Of a stretch of 64,000 nt of DNA, positions 45,233 through 55,406 are shown piece by piece (the stretch's first letter is position 1; every line of letters starts with the position of its first letter). A program made the position numbers and the translations under genes. The notes beneath the pieces are model-generated. The model was not told where the DNA came from. It worked only from the letters and a program-made list of their open reading frames with translations, and did no database searches. The DNA lies in NCBI GenBank assembly GCA_016722635.1, contig JADKIX010000010.1, positions 1-64,000 on the forward strand, read 5' to 3'. The DNA comes from Rhodospirillaceae bacterium. Lineage in GTDB: Bacteria; Pseudomonadota; Alphaproteobacteria; JAEUKQ01.

Positions 45233-47709
45233 TTGGCCGCCAGCAAGTTTTTTAAGTTGGCAAAAGGTGAGTGGGGATTAACCGGCCGGAATTTATTTCT
45301 GGTAAATGTTTTGACAGGTTTGGATAAGGGTTTATAAAAATCTCCCTCTTCGGTGCGATACTTTTGGTATCCTAAAAAAGCTAAAATAAGTGCAAATTCA
45401 TGAATTTTGGCTGGGAATTGTCCTAGAAGATCTGACTTCAGCTGAAAATCCCCCTTTGCCGCAATCGTCTTAAAATATCTGTCAATCCTTTCCAAAATAT
45501 CTGCCCGAACGGCCAATTTTTTCAGCATGTGATAGCCAAGGGCTTCATAACAAAAAGCAGGAGTGTTTTTGCGGATGTAAAATAAAGGCCGGTTTTTATA
45601 TTGAAGTGTTTCAGCGGGTGCGTTGAAAATTTTCCACAATAGATGCCTGAGAAAAAATGTTTTTCCTTGGAAAGCGGATTTTAACCAAACCGCATGATGG
45701 CTGAAAACCATGCGATTTTTCCCTAAAAGAGGGCGTAATTCTAATAAGTCCGGCCACATCTCACCCAGCATGTTTTTGGTCATGAAACCAAGGGATTGCT
45801 GTAGTTGAAACAATAACCCTTTTCCTAGAGGGGGCAGGCTGCTGTCTTCAATGACACCGTAAAAATCGGGCATTTGGCGTTGCAAATGGGTTGCTAGCCA
45901 TTGATGTAAATGTTGGGTTAAAGCAATTTGTTGGGTAGGTTCCAATAAATCATCACCTATCAGTTTTAATTGCGGGGTTAATATGTCCTTACCTTTGGTT
46001 AGTTGGGCAATTGCCATATCTTCCCACACAATTTCCCCGGCCTCGGTCAAATGGAGATGATCAGGGGACTTCCGTAATTGCTGTATCCGTTTATCTATTT
46101 CCTGGCGCAACGCCCGTCTTGCCACATGGTGTAATTGGTGATGCGCAGAAAGGCCCTGTGTGTTGTCCGCTACAAAACGGAACCCTTGCAACCAACCAAT
46201 AGGGTAGCCTTCGACGATCACTTGGCCGTCTTTCAAGATTCCGGCCAAAATATCGGTTTTTCCATGTAATTGTTTGGTTAGGACTGTGTGGCGGCGATCC
46301 ACAAAACGTTGCGTTAACTGGCGGTGCAGGGCATCTGACAACTTATCTTCGATAGCGCGCGTTCTTTCCTGCCATTCTAGTGGGTTGGCAAGCCAGTTGG
46401 GGCGGTAGGCAATATAAGTCCAAGTGCGAATATGCCCGAGCCTGGCCATTAAAGCATCGATATCGCCGTCCACATGATTTAAGCGTTCAATTTGAGATGC
46501 CACCCAATCTTTAGGGATATGCTGATACTGGTGTAAAAAAAGGAAAATCTGCTTTAATAATTGAGTGTGAGCATCGGTCATGATCTTGCGGAAATCAGGA
46601 ATCTGGCACACATCCCATAATAGGTAGGTATGTTGGTGATTCTTACAAATGGACGCAATTTCTGGATCTTTAGATAATTGCAATAAAGCCGCATAATCAT
46701 CCGCTTCAGAAGATTTTCTTAAAAAAGGGTAGGGTGATTTTTTATCTAAGCTTTGTAAAAGGCTCAAAGGTGACCTAAATTCCAATTGGTGATTGCGCCA
46801 TTGGATCTGTTGCAACATATCAAAGCGATGATTTTCAATTGACTCCACTAAATCCTGTTCCAAAGGATCCAAATTTTCCGTTGTCCCAAAACTGCCATTG
46901 GTTAGCTGGCGGCCAGCCCGGCCCGCAATTTGGGCTAGTTCGGGCGCTTCCAAACGCCTTAAATAACGACCATCAAATTTTTTCAATTTGGCAAAGGCAA
47001 CATGATGGATATCCATATTCAGGCCCATGCCGATGGCATCTGTGGCTACCAAGTAATCAACTTCGCCAGCTTGGTACATTTCAACCTGGGCATTACGGGT
47101 GCGGGGGCTTAACCCGCCCATCACGATCGATGTGCCGCCGCTTTGATGCCGAAGCAAATCAGCAATTCGGTATACATCTTCAAAAGAAAAGGCAATAATA
47201 GCACTGCGTTTGGGCAGGCGCGATAATTTTTGGTGTCCGACATGCGATAACACGGACATCCGCGGCCGATCAATATATTCAACGCCAGGTAATAAACATC
47301 TCAGCAAAGAACGGATGGTATCCGCCCCCATGAACATGGTCTCCGAAAGTCCACGGGCATGCATGAGGCGCTGGGTAAAAATATGGCCGCGTTCTGGGTT
47401 GGCCGCCAACTGGATTTCATCGACCGCTAAAAAATCCACCTTCTTGTCAATGGGCATGGATTCAACGGTGCAAATCCACCATTTTGCTTTAGCAGGGATA
47501 ATTTTTTCCTCGCCCGTAATCAACGCCACATGCTCGGATCCTCGCAGACGGACGGCACGGTCATAATTTTCACGCGCCAGAAGCCTTAGGGGGAAACCAA
47601 TCATCCCAGAGGAATGGCCTAACAAACGCTCCATGGCCAAATAGGTTTTGCCCGTATTGGTAGGGCCAAGAACCGCAACAATTTTACTTTTACTAAAATT
47701 TTCAGGCAA
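45229..47709 (-). CDS. SUV3-like ATP-dependent RNA/DNA helicase
   Basis: The 826-residue superfamily 2 helicase resembles mitochondrial SUV3. Motifs: Walker A VLGPTNTGKTYLAMERLL, motif II FLAVDEIQLAANPERGHIFT (DExH type), VATDAIGMGLNMDIHHVAF and motif VI PELAQIAGRAGRQ. The C-terminal ~450 residues are the alphaproteobacterial helicase extension. It likely unwinds structured RNA for degradation. The frame is intact and the S4 gene overlaps its end. Confidence 0.92.
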   Translation of the reverse strand: MPENFSKSKIVAVLGPTNTGKTYLAMERLLGHSSGMIGFPLRLLARENYDRAVRLRGSEHVALITGEEKIIPAKAKWWICTVESMPIDKKVDFLAVDEIQLAANPERGHIFTQRLMHARGLSETMFMGADTIRSLLRCLLPGVEYIDRPRMSVLSHVGHQKLSRLPKRSAIIAFSFEDVYRIADLLRHQSGGTSIVMGGLSPRTRNAQVEMYQAGEVDYLVATDAIGMGLNMDIHHVAFAKLKKFDGRYLRRLEAPELAQIAGRAGRQLTNGSFGTTENLDPLEQDLVESIENHRFDMLQQIQWRNHQLEFRSPLSLLQSLDKKSPYPFLRKSSEADDYAALLQLSKDPEIASICKNHQHTYLLWDVCQIPDFRKIMTDAHTQLLKQIFLFLHQYQHIPKDWVASQIERLNHVDGDIDALMARLGHIRTWTYIAYRPNWLANPLEWQERTRAIEDKLSDALHRQLTQRFVDRRHTVLTKQLHGKTDILAGILKDGQVIVEGYPIGWLQGFRFVADNTQGLSAHHQLHHVARRALRQEIDKRIQQLRKSPDHLHLTEAGEIVWEDMAIAQLTKGKDILTPQLKLIGDDLLEPTQQIALTQHLHQWLATHLQRQMPDFYGVIEDSSLPPLGKGLLFQLQQSLGFMTKNMLGEMWPDLLELRPLLGKNRMVFSHHAVWLKSAFQGKTFFLRHLLWKIFNAPAETLQYKNRPLFYIRKNTPAFCYEALGYHMLKKLAVRADILERIDRYFKTIAAKGDFQLKSDLLGQFPAKIHEFALILAFLGYQKYRTEEGDFYKPLSKPVKTFTRNKFRPVNPHSPFANLKNLLAAK

Positions 47710-47860
47710 AACACACTCCTGTGTGTCAAAAGTTCTTGATAGGAAGGTAAGTTAATCTTATATCAAAAACAATATGCCCGTGAAATTTTTTGCTTAAAAC
47801 CAGATATAACTAAAAAAAACCAAAAGCCTTCTTTTATTTTGGATTAGAAGTCATTACTTT

Positions 47861-47875
47861 CTTGATATCTTCAAG
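47861..47875 (+). promoter_or_regulatory. Possible heat-shock promoter element of htpG
   Basis: CTTGATATCTTCAAG is an inverted repeat (CTTGA/TCAAG) about 45 bases ahead of the htpG start. The CTTG core resembles the -35 element of RpoH-dependent alphaproteobacterial promoters; no clear -10 was found. Confidence 0.3.
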
Positions 47876-47919
47876 GCAAACACCACCAACAGCAATTCAA
47901 GGAACTATAGGGACAAAAA

Positions 47920-49791
47920 ATGACAGCAGAGAAAATGGAATTCCAAGCCGAAGTCAGCAGGCTTTTGGAAATTGTTACGCATTCTTTATATAGTGATAAA
48001 TCTGTTTTCCTGCGCGAGCTGATTGCAAATGCTGCCGATGCTTGCGATAAACTGCGCTATCTGGCGGTTACCAATTCCGGGTTGCTTGAAGACAATATCC
48101 ATTTGCAAATCACCCTCAAAATCAATCAGAAAGATCGTTCTCTTCACATCAGTGATAATGGTATCGGCATGAATAAAGAGGAATTGATCACCAACCTTGG
48201 GACTATTGCCCATAGTGGCACGGCTAAGTTTTTAAAAGAGCAACTAGATAACGCGGATGAGAAAGCCGCCAAACCAAGTTTAATCGGGCAGTTTGGGGTT
48301 GGTTTTTATTCGGCTTTCATGGTCGCGGATAAGGTAGAAGTCATTTCCAAAAAAGCGGGTGAAGATAAGGGTTTTAAATGGGTTTCCGAGGGTAAGGGGG
48401 AATTCACCATTGACTCTTTTACTGTGGGTGGGCGTGGAACTGAGATTATTTTGCATGTAAAAAAAGCGGAAGAAAGATTTTTGGATCCCGCGGTTTTAAA
48501 AGAAATTATCCATAAATATTCCGATCATATTAATTTACCCATTATCCTGGATCACCAAGGAAAGCAGGAAAGGCTTAATCAAGCGACTGCCTTGTGGATG
48601 CGGGGCAAGACCGATATTACCACCCAACAATATAACGAATTCTATAAGCATTTAATGCATGCAGGGGAAGATCCCTGGGCAACGCTGCATTTCAAAGCAG
48701 AAGGGAAACTGGACTATACGGCTTTGCTGTTTATCCCATCGGAGCGTCCATTTGATCTTTTTCATCCCGAACATCGGGGTCATCTGCGCTTGCATGTCAA
48801 ACGCATGTTTGTAACGGATCATGCCCCAGGATTATTACCGAAATGGCTGCGCTTTATGGAAGGTATTGTTGATTCAGAAGACCTACCCTTAAATATCAGC
48901 CGCGAAACGTTGCAGGATAATCCTATCCTAGGTAAAATCCGGCAAAATTTGGTTAAAAAGATTTTGGCAGAACTACAAAAGAAGGCAGATCAGTCACCTG
49001 AAGAACACCTAAAATTCTGGCAGAATTTTGGCCAGGTATTGAAAGAAGGGTTATGGGAGGATTACGAATACCGTCCGCAATTATTGAAACTGTTCCTGGC
49101 TGTTAACAGCCAGGATAATAAGCTGGTTTCCGTGTCTGAATATGTTGCCAAAATGAAGCCCAATCAGCAGGATATTTACTACTTATCTGCTGATAACATC
49201 GAGCAAGCGCAAAAAAGCCATTATTTGGAAGGGTTTAAGGAACGCCAAATTGATGTGCTATTGATGGTTGACCCAATTGATGAATTTTGGATTCCTAATA
49301 TTGGCGAGATCGAAGGCAAGAAATTGGTTTCTGTAACCCGCAGTGGGCATGATTTAAATAAAATTTCTCCTGCTTCCTCAACCCCCTCCGAATCCGTCAA
49401 TCAACCCGTGGTTGAGGGGGTTTTTACCCTATTCCGCATGGCCTTGAAAGATGTGGTCAAAGACGTGCAGCCTTCGCAAACCTTGCAGGATAGTCTGGCT
49501 TCCCTAGTCTCTGAGGCAGGGGATGCAGATATACGGTTGGAAAAACTTTTACGCCAATATAAGCAAACCCACCAGAAAACCAAACGGATTTTGGAAATTA
49601 ACGCGCGTCACCCCCTAATCCGGGACTTAAGTATTTATTTGGAAAAAACCGGCCAGGCGGATGATTTGCAGGATATGGCCTGGATCATCTATGAACAAGC
49701 ACGTCTGAGCGAGGGCGAGCAATTGCTGAACCCCAAAGAATATCATCAGCGATTGCAAAAATTCTTAAGGCGTTCCCTTAATCAAGGGTAA
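47920..49791 (+). CDS. htpG: Molecular chaperone HtpG (Hsp90)
   Basis: The 623-residue Hsp90 shows the GHKL ATPase domain: FLRELIANAADACDKLRYLA (Asn/Asp ATP site), SDNGIGMNKEELITNLGTIA, GQFGVGFYSAFMVADKVEV, then the middle domain (SEDLPLNISRETLQDNPILG) and C-terminal dimerisation domain. Length and frame are normal. It is divergent from the helicase gene. Confidence 0.97.
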   Translation: MTAEKMEFQAEVSRLLEIVTHSLYSDKSVFLRELIANAADACDKLRYLAVTNSGLLEDNIHLQITLKINQKDRSLHISDNGIGMNKEELITNLGTIAHSGTAKFLKEQLDNADEKAAKPSLIGQFGVGFYSAFMVADKVEVISKKAGEDKGFKWVSEGKGEFTIDSFTVGGRGTEIILHVKKAEERFLDPAVLKEIIHKYSDHINLPIILDHQGKQERLNQATALWMRGKTDITTQQYNEFYKHLMHAGEDPWATLHFKAEGKLDYTALLFIPSERPFDLFHPEHRGHLRLHVKRMFVTDHAPGLLPKWLRFMEGIVDSEDLPLNISRETLQDNPILGKIRQNLVKKILAELQKKADQSPEEHLKFWQNFGQVLKEGLWEDYEYRPQLLKLFLAVNSQDNKLVSVSEYVAKMKPNQQDIYYLSADNIEQAQKSHYLEGFKERQIDVLLMVDPIDEFWIPNIGEIEGKKLVSVTRSGHDLNKISPASSTPSESVNQPVVEGVFTLFRMALKDVVKDVQPSQTLQDSLASLVSEAGDADIRLEKLLRQYKQTHQKTKRILEINARHPLIRDLSIYLEKTGQADDLQDMAWIIYEQARLSEGEQLLNPKEYHQRLQKFLRRSLNQG

Positions 49792-49859
49792 TTTACGGAT
49801 TTTTCATTGGCTTGACCATCGAGTCCTACTTAGTCATTTGAAAAACATCTGCAAGTGAA

Positions 49860-50280
49860 AATGACGAGAACCCTTATGTAGCCACATGGTTATTATTGTC
49901 GGTTGAGTTTCGTTTTCTGGATGGGTCTTGGTTTTCTTTGGGATAAAGTTTGAGTAACCAACTTATCTACGGTCTTGGTTATATGGCCGGTTCTTTTATG
50001 CGGGATGGCAGAGAGCTGTTTTTATCTGCGGATATTATGAAAGATAACCCAAGTGAATTTTTGGCGGCAACGCCAGGTTATATTGTCTATTGCGGCCGAT
50101 ATACATGAGCCGATGACCGAATCGTGACTCATCTAGATCGAGGTATTTTCCTGAAAGTGACAGATCAGTATAAAACGGTTTGTGGAATTACGCGGCGATA
50201 GATTGACGCCGCGTACGCCCCGTTCTGATGGACCCTGGGCATTGCAAATGCTTGATAGGGAAGAAGGTGCCTTTGGCTTG
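49860..50280 (+). pseudogene. Lipocalin-like domain protein, frameshifted
   Basis: Pieces in changing frames match the order of a lipocalin-like domain (PF13924) protein: TWLLLSVEFRFLDGS, then GYMAGSFMRDGRELFLSADI, KDNPSEFLAATPGYIVYCGR, DDRIVTHLDRGIF and a late FVELRGDRLTPRTPRSDG. At least three frame changes are needed. The intact domain binds or modifies small ligands. The gene is clearly inactive. Confidence 0.7.
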
Positions 50281-50416
50281 ACACTTCTATTGAAATATAG
50301 AAGACGTTTTTATGGGTTATGCAAAAATATCAAGTCTTCATATCCCTCAGAAAAATGACGCCCAAACTTTTGAGAAAGAACCACAAGGCTATTCCCTGAC
50401 TGATCCATCAAACGGG

Positions 50417-53107
50417 TTATTTTTTAACCAACTGACGTAAAACATAGGGAAGGATGCCCCCATTTTTATAATATTGGATCTCATCCTCTGTATTGATTGC
50501 CAATATAACCGGGATTTGCTCGCTTTGCCCGTTTTGCCTACCGATAACTAGCGTTAAACCCATTTTTGTTTTTAATTCAGCGGAAATCCCAACAACGCTC
50601 AAAAGCTCGGTGCCGTTCAATTGAAGTTGTTGACGGGTGGTACCCGGATGGAATTGTAAAGGCAAAATGCCCAGGGCAATCAAATTCGAACGATGGATAC
50701 GTTCAAAGCTTTCCGCAACCACCGCCTCCACCCCTAATAATTTAGGTCCCTTGGCAGCCCAATCCCTGGAAGAGCCGGTGCCATACTCTTTCCCGGCCAC
50801 AATCACCAATGGCACCTGGGTTTTCTGATACTGCATGGCGGCATCGTAAATAGATAGAATTTGTCCATCACCTGTCCGCGTAAAACCCCCTTCTTTCCCG
50901 GGAACTAGTTCATTGCGTAAACGGATATTGGCAAAGGTGCCGCGCATCATCACTTCATGGTTACCGCGCCTGGCGCCATAGGAATTGAAATCTTCCCGTC
51001 GCACGCCTAATCCTGCCAGATATAGGCCAGCTGGACTGTTTTGCTCAATCGAACCTGCAGGTGATATATGGTCTGTTGTAATATTATCCCCAAGCACCGC
51101 TAATATGCGGGCCCCTGTGATATTTTTTGGCTCTGCCGGAGAAGATTGGAAGTTATTAAAATAAGGAGCTTGGCGAACATAGCTTGATTTTTTATCCCAT
51201 TGATAATTCAGTCCCTTGGGGGTTTTGATATTTTGCCACAAGGCATCTCCCTCAAAAACCAAACTATACCGTTTTTGGAACATCTCGGGTGTGATAGATT
51301 GGCGAACGGCCGCATCAATTTCATGATTGCTAGGCCAAATATCCTTAAGGTAGACAGGATTGCCCTTTTGATTGAAGCCGATCGGATCTGTTAAAAGATC
51401 AATAGCCATTGTCCCTGCCAGGGCATATGCCACTACTAACATGGGGGAAGCTAAGTAATTCGCCCTTGTTAAAGAATTAACGCGACCCTCGAAATTCCGA
51501 TTGCCGGATAAAACGGCCGAGACAACCAACTGCTTCTTTTCGATAGCTTCGGCGATTTTTGTAGGCAAGGGACCCGAGTTGCCGATACAGGTGGTGCAGC
51601 CATAACCGACCAAATGGAACCCAATTTTATCTAATTCCTGTTGCAGTCCCGCTTTGGCGAAATAATCCGTAACGACTTGGGAACCGGGGGCCAAAGATGT
51701 TTTAACCCAAGGCTTCACTTTTAACCCTTTTTCATTGGCATGTTTGGCAAGCAAGGCTGCCCCCAACATCACGCTGGGGTTAGAGGTGTTGGTGCAGCTG
51801 GTGATCGCTGCAATCACCACATCGCCATCCATTAATTCTGTGCTATTGTTCGGGGTGGAAATTGTACGGACAACAGCAGATTTTTTACCAAATCCCGTCA
51901 GAGAAGATATAAAATTATTTTTGGCTTGGCTTAATAAAACTTTTTCTTGGGGCAGCCTTGGGCCAGCTAGGCAAGACTCGACTGTACTGATATCTAATGC
52001 CAGCGTTTCCGTAAATATGGGTTCACTCTTTTCATCCCTCCACAACCCTTGTTCTTTGGCATAATGCTCAACCAATTCGCATTGCGCTAAAGGACGACCG
52101 GTAAGTTTCAAATACCGAATTGTTTCCGCATCAATTGGGAAAAATCCACAGGTTGCGCCGTATTCCGGCGCCATGTTGGCGATGGTCGCGCGATCGGCCA
52201 AGGTCAAATGATTTAAACCTGGGCCGTAAAATTCAACAAATTTGTTAACCACACCCTTTTCGCGAAGCATTTGGGTGATGTTAAGCACTAAATCAGTGGC
52301 CGTGGTGCCTTCTTTTAATTGCCCGGTTAGCTTAAAACCAACGACTTCCGGAATGGTCATGGAAATGGGCTGGCCAAGCATAGCGGCCTCGGCCTCGACC
52401 CCACCAACCCCCCATCCAAGTACCGCCAACCCGTTAACCATGGTGGTGTGGCTGTCGGTTCCAACCACGGTATCTGGATATACTATAACGTTTTTATGGT
52501 TTTGCGCATCTTGCCCTTCTGTTGACCAAACTACTTGGGCCAGATATTCCACATTCACTTGGTGACAAATCCCGGTACCAGGCGGCACCACCCGAAAATT
52601 ATTAAAGGCGGTTTGACCCCAGCGCAAAAAGGCATATCGCTCGCCATTGCGCTGATATTCTAATTCAACATTTTTATGAAAAGCATCCGGTGTGCCAAAA
52701 TAATCAACCATCACGGAATGGTCGATCACTAAATCCACGGGCGATAGGGGGTTAATTTTTTTCGGATCGGCTCCCATCTTAACCATGGCGTCCCGCATGA
52801 CCGCTAAGTCAATAACGGCAGGCACACCCGTAAAATCTTGCATCAATACCCGGGCAGGGCGGAAAGCGATTTCTTGATTAGATTTTTTTGTTTTTGTCCA
52901 ATCTACCAAGGCTTGGATATCACGGGTTGTAACAGTACGCCCATCTTCATAACGCAATAAATTTTCCAGCAAGATCTTTAAAGAATAAGGTAATTTGGAT
53001 ATATCACCTAATTTTTGCTGCGCGATTTTTAGGCTGAAATAATCAAAGGTTTGATTGCCTATTTTTAGCTTGGCGCGCACCTTTAAGCTGTCTTTTCCCA
53101 CTTGCAC
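50417..53107 (-). CDS. acnA: Aconitate hydratase A
   Basis: Aconitase interconverts citrate and isocitrate in the TCA cycle. The 896-residue protein has the AcnA/IRP layout: domains 1-3 with the Fe-S ligands (TSCTNTSNPSVMLGAALLAK and HLVGYGCTTCIGNSGPL), VGTDSHTTMVNGLAVLGWGV and the C-terminal domain 4 (YGTGSSRDWAAKGPKLLGVE, FERIHRSNLIALGILPLQF). The frame is intact. It is divergent from ccmA across a 209-base gap. Confidence 0.98.
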   Translation of the reverse strand: MQVGKDSLKVRAKLKIGNQTFDYFSLKIAQQKLGDISKLPYSLKILLENLLRYEDGRTVTTRDIQALVDWTKTKKSNQEIAFRPARVLMQDFTGVPAVIDLAVMRDAMVKMGADPKKINPLSPVDLVIDHSVMVDYFGTPDAFHKNVELEYQRNGERYAFLRWGQTAFNNFRVVPPGTGICHQVNVEYLAQVVWSTEGQDAQNHKNVIVYPDTVVGTDSHTTMVNGLAVLGWGVGGVEAEAAMLGQPISMTIPEVVGFKLTGQLKEGTTATDLVLNITQMLREKGVVNKFVEFYGPGLNHLTLADRATIANMAPEYGATCGFFPIDAETIRYLKLTGRPLAQCELVEHYAKEQGLWRDEKSEPIFTETLALDISTVESCLAGPRLPQEKVLLSQAKNNFISSLTGFGKKSAVVRTISTPNNSTELMDGDVVIAAITSCTNTSNPSVMLGAALLAKHANEKGLKVKPWVKTSLAPGSQVVTDYFAKAGLQQELDKIGFHLVGYGCTTCIGNSGPLPTKIAEAIEKKQLVVSAVLSGNRNFEGRVNSLTRANYLASPMLVVAYALAGTMAIDLLTDPIGFNQKGNPVYLKDIWPSNHEIDAAVRQSITPEMFQKRYSLVFEGDALWQNIKTPKGLNYQWDKKSSYVRQAPYFNNFQSSPAEPKNITGARILAVLGDNITTDHISPAGSIEQNSPAGLYLAGLGVRREDFNSYGARRGNHEVMMRGTFANIRLRNELVPGKEGGFTRTGDGQILSIYDAAMQYQKTQVPLVIVAGKEYGTGSSRDWAAKGPKLLGVEAVVAESFERIHRSNLIALGILPLQFHPGTTRQQLQLNGTELLSVVGISAELKTKMGLTLVIGRQNGQSEQIPVILAINTEDEIQYYKNGGILPYVLRQLVKK

Positions 53108-53316
53108 AATTACTCTCCATCCCGTACCGGATTATAAAAATTTACTTTCTTACTTTATATTCTTTCATGGATCTATCATGGAACTTGTCTTTTATTTCGT
53201 CAATCTTTTTACGGCAGGGCATGATGAAGAATAATTCTTTGAATTCTGACTTATTCTTTATAAACTGAAAGATGTTAAATGAATCTTTCATGTAAAAAAT
53301 TCTTCAGAAAGCAGAT

Positions 53317-53958
53317 ATGTTAACTGTCGCAAATATGTCCTATAGCCGCAATGGGATAGCCGTCCTAAAAAAAATCTCTTTTCAGCTCGAAAAGGGTAGT
53401 GGGGCAATTATTTTAGGGGCGAATGGCGCCGGTAAAACAACTTTAATTAAAGGGTTGGCCGGTATTTTATCTCTTGCCCCGCACAGTAAAATTTTATGGG
53501 GCCACCAGCAGCTCCGGGAAGCGGTTGATGTGAAAATTGGTTATTTGGGACATCAAAATGGTTTAAAAAATATCCTGACTGTTAAGGAAAATTTGCGGTT
53601 GGCGATGATGCTATATTATCCTGCCGCCACCAAATTATCATTAGAAAAATGGCTGGAATATTGGGGATTGGGGAAGTTAGCGGATCAGGCAACACAAAAC
53701 TTGTCTGCAGGCCAACAACGTAGGCTGGCATTGGCCCGCTTATGCGCCTTGGAAAGTAATCTTTGGTTGCTTGATGAACCTTTGACATCTTTAGACAGCG
53801 AAGCTGCATTGTTATTTCAGGAGCAATTGGATCAATTCCTCAAAAATCAAGGCATTGTGATCATGAGCAGCCACCAACTTATCCATCATCCCGCCTTAAC
53901 GCCTTTTTTACTGGAACGGGGTAAGGTCATTCCTCATCCATCCTCCTATAAAGGATGA
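53317..53958 (+). CDS. ccmA: Haem exporter ATP-binding protein CcmA
   Basis: CcmA powers the CcmABCD complex that releases haem-loaded CcmE during cytochrome c maturation. The 213-residue ABC ATPase has Walker A LGANGAGKTTLIKGLAG, signature LSAGQQRRLALARL and Walker B NLWLLDEP. The stop overlaps the ccmB start by four bases. Confidence 0.95.
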   Translation: MLTVANMSYSRNGIAVLKKISFQLEKGSGAIILGANGAGKTTLIKGLAGILSLAPHSKILWGHQQLREAVDVKIGYLGHQNGLKNILTVKENLRLAMMLYYPAATKLSLEKWLEYWGLGKLADQATQNLSAGQQRRLALARLCALESNLWLLDEPLTSLDSEAALLFQEQLDQFLKNQGIVIMSSHQLIHHPALTPFLLERGKVIPHPSSYKG

Positions 53959-54635
53959 GGATTAAAAATATGTTTGGGCCATTTTACGGATTGGTTGTTC
54001 GGGAAATTCTAACGGGGTGGCGGCAACAAAATGATGTAATCATTTCATCGGTTTTTTTCGTGCTGGCGGGGACGATTTTTGCGATTACGACCGGGGGTGA
54101 CCATCAAGGGCTTGCAAAGGTTTCGGGTGGCATTATTTGGGTTTTATTTGTATTGACAGGGTTTTTACCGATTGACCGTTTATGGAAAGAAGACCTAGAG
54201 GACGGAACCTTGGACCAAATGCTTAGCTTGTCGGTGCCTGGCTGGCAATTAGCGGTAGCTAAAAGTTTGCGCCATATGATGATTATGTTGCCAACGGTGG
54301 TTCTAGCTGTCCCTTGCGCCGCTCTTTTGTTACAATTCCCATTGCCGCAATTAGGAAGATTAACCCTAGGGTTTTTGATAGCCTTACCTAGCTTTAGTTT
54401 ATTGACTGTTATGGGTGCTGCCTTTACTTTAAAAGCGAAAGGCCAACAATTGGTAATCGCGATTATCCTATTACCTTTAATGCTGCCTGTATTAATTTTT
54501 GGGGCCGAATTATCGCAACCTATCTTTGAGGCATCGTCGTCAATTTGGGTGAATATCAGCGCGTTAACCGCCTTGTTTTTATTCTTTTTAATTCTATGCC
54601 CCTGGATGACAGGATTGGTGTTACGTTACGGGTAA
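53955..54635 (+). CDS. ccmB: Haem exporter permease CcmB
   Basis: The 226-residue inner-membrane protein has six hydrophobic segments and CcmB hallmarks: VVREILTGWRQQNDVIISSV, LFVLTGFLPIDRLWKEDLED, GTLDQMLSLSVPGWQLAVAK and the late AIILLPLMLPVLIFGAELS. It forms the membrane part with CcmA. It is complete and followed by ccmC 34 bases later. Confidence 0.95.
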   Translation: MRIKNMFGPFYGLVVREILTGWRQQNDVIISSVFFVLAGTIFAITTGGDHQGLAKVSGGIIWVLFVLTGFLPIDRLWKEDLEDGTLDQMLSLSVPGWQLAVAKSLRHMMIMLPTVVLAVPCAALLLQFPLPQLGRLTLGFLIALPSFSLLTVMGAAFTLKAKGQQLVIAIILLPLMLPVLIFGAELSQPIFEASSSIWVNISALTALFLFFLILCPWMTGLVLRYG

Positions 54636-54669
54636 ACAGTATCAACGGGGTGAGGAGTCAGGCATAAAA

Positions 54670-55396
54670 ATGCGACGTATTTTTACCAATATTTATACCC
54701 TAGACGGGCTGATTGCTAAGTTATTGCCATGGATCGCCAGCATAACATTTGTGTTGATGGCTGTCGGGTTATATGGGGGCTTATTTATCTCGCCTGCGGA
54801 TATGGAGCAGGGCGAAACCGTGCGGATTATGTATGTCCACGTGCCTGCGGCCTCAATTGGATTAATCATTTATACCCTGATTGCCTGTTGGGGCTTTGTT
54901 TTTTTAGTGTGGCGGGCGAGGGTTGCGGATATGATGATACAGGCAGCTGTTCCTATCGGGGCAATTTATACCCTTTTGGCGCTTATTACCGGTTCTTTAT
55001 GGGGAAAGCCAATGTGGGGAACTTGGTGGGTTTGGGACGCGCGCTTAACCTCAACCCTTATCCTATTTTTTCTGTATTTAGGTATTCTTATTTTACGCCG
55101 TGCCTTTGAGGAATCAGGAAATGGCGGCGCGGGCCGCAGCTTTGCTGGCTATGGTGGGGGGGATCAATATCCCTATTATTAAGTTTTCCGTGGATTGGTG
55201 GTATACCTTACATCAGCCTGCCAGTTTGATCCGGTTAGATGGACCCACGATTGATGCAAGTTTCCTGTATCCCTTACTCATCATGATGGCGGCGTTTTTC
55301 TGTCTTTTTTTGACCTTATTGATGGTTAGGATCAGGACAATTATTGTATCTAAACGGCTGCAAAACTATCATTTGCGGCATCTTATGGATATTTAA
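54670..55396 (+). pseudogene. ccmC: Haem-handling protein CcmC, frameshifted
   Basis: CcmC delivers haem to CcmE. The first 150 codons are good: MYVHVPAASIGLIIYTLI with the first haem-ligand His and the haem-binding WWD motif in WGKPMWGTWWVWDARLTST. The frame then runs out at 55182. The expected continuation (AARAAALLAMVGGINIPIIK, then WYTLHQPASL with the second His) is in the frame one base later and ends at 55396. One extra base near 55108-55111 (GAGGAAT) breaks the gene. The restored length (about 241) is normal. ccmD and ccmE are not nearby. Confidence 0.88.
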
Positions 55397-55406
55397 GGTC
55401 CCTGCA

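Noticed and set aside
46839..47566. Two ~118-codon plus-strand frames inside the helicase gene
   Set aside because: They are antisense to conserved helicase motifs and have no recognisable protein features.
55100..55396. Separate small membrane protein gene with GTG start
   Set aside because: It reads as the C-terminal third of CcmC including its second haem-ligand region.
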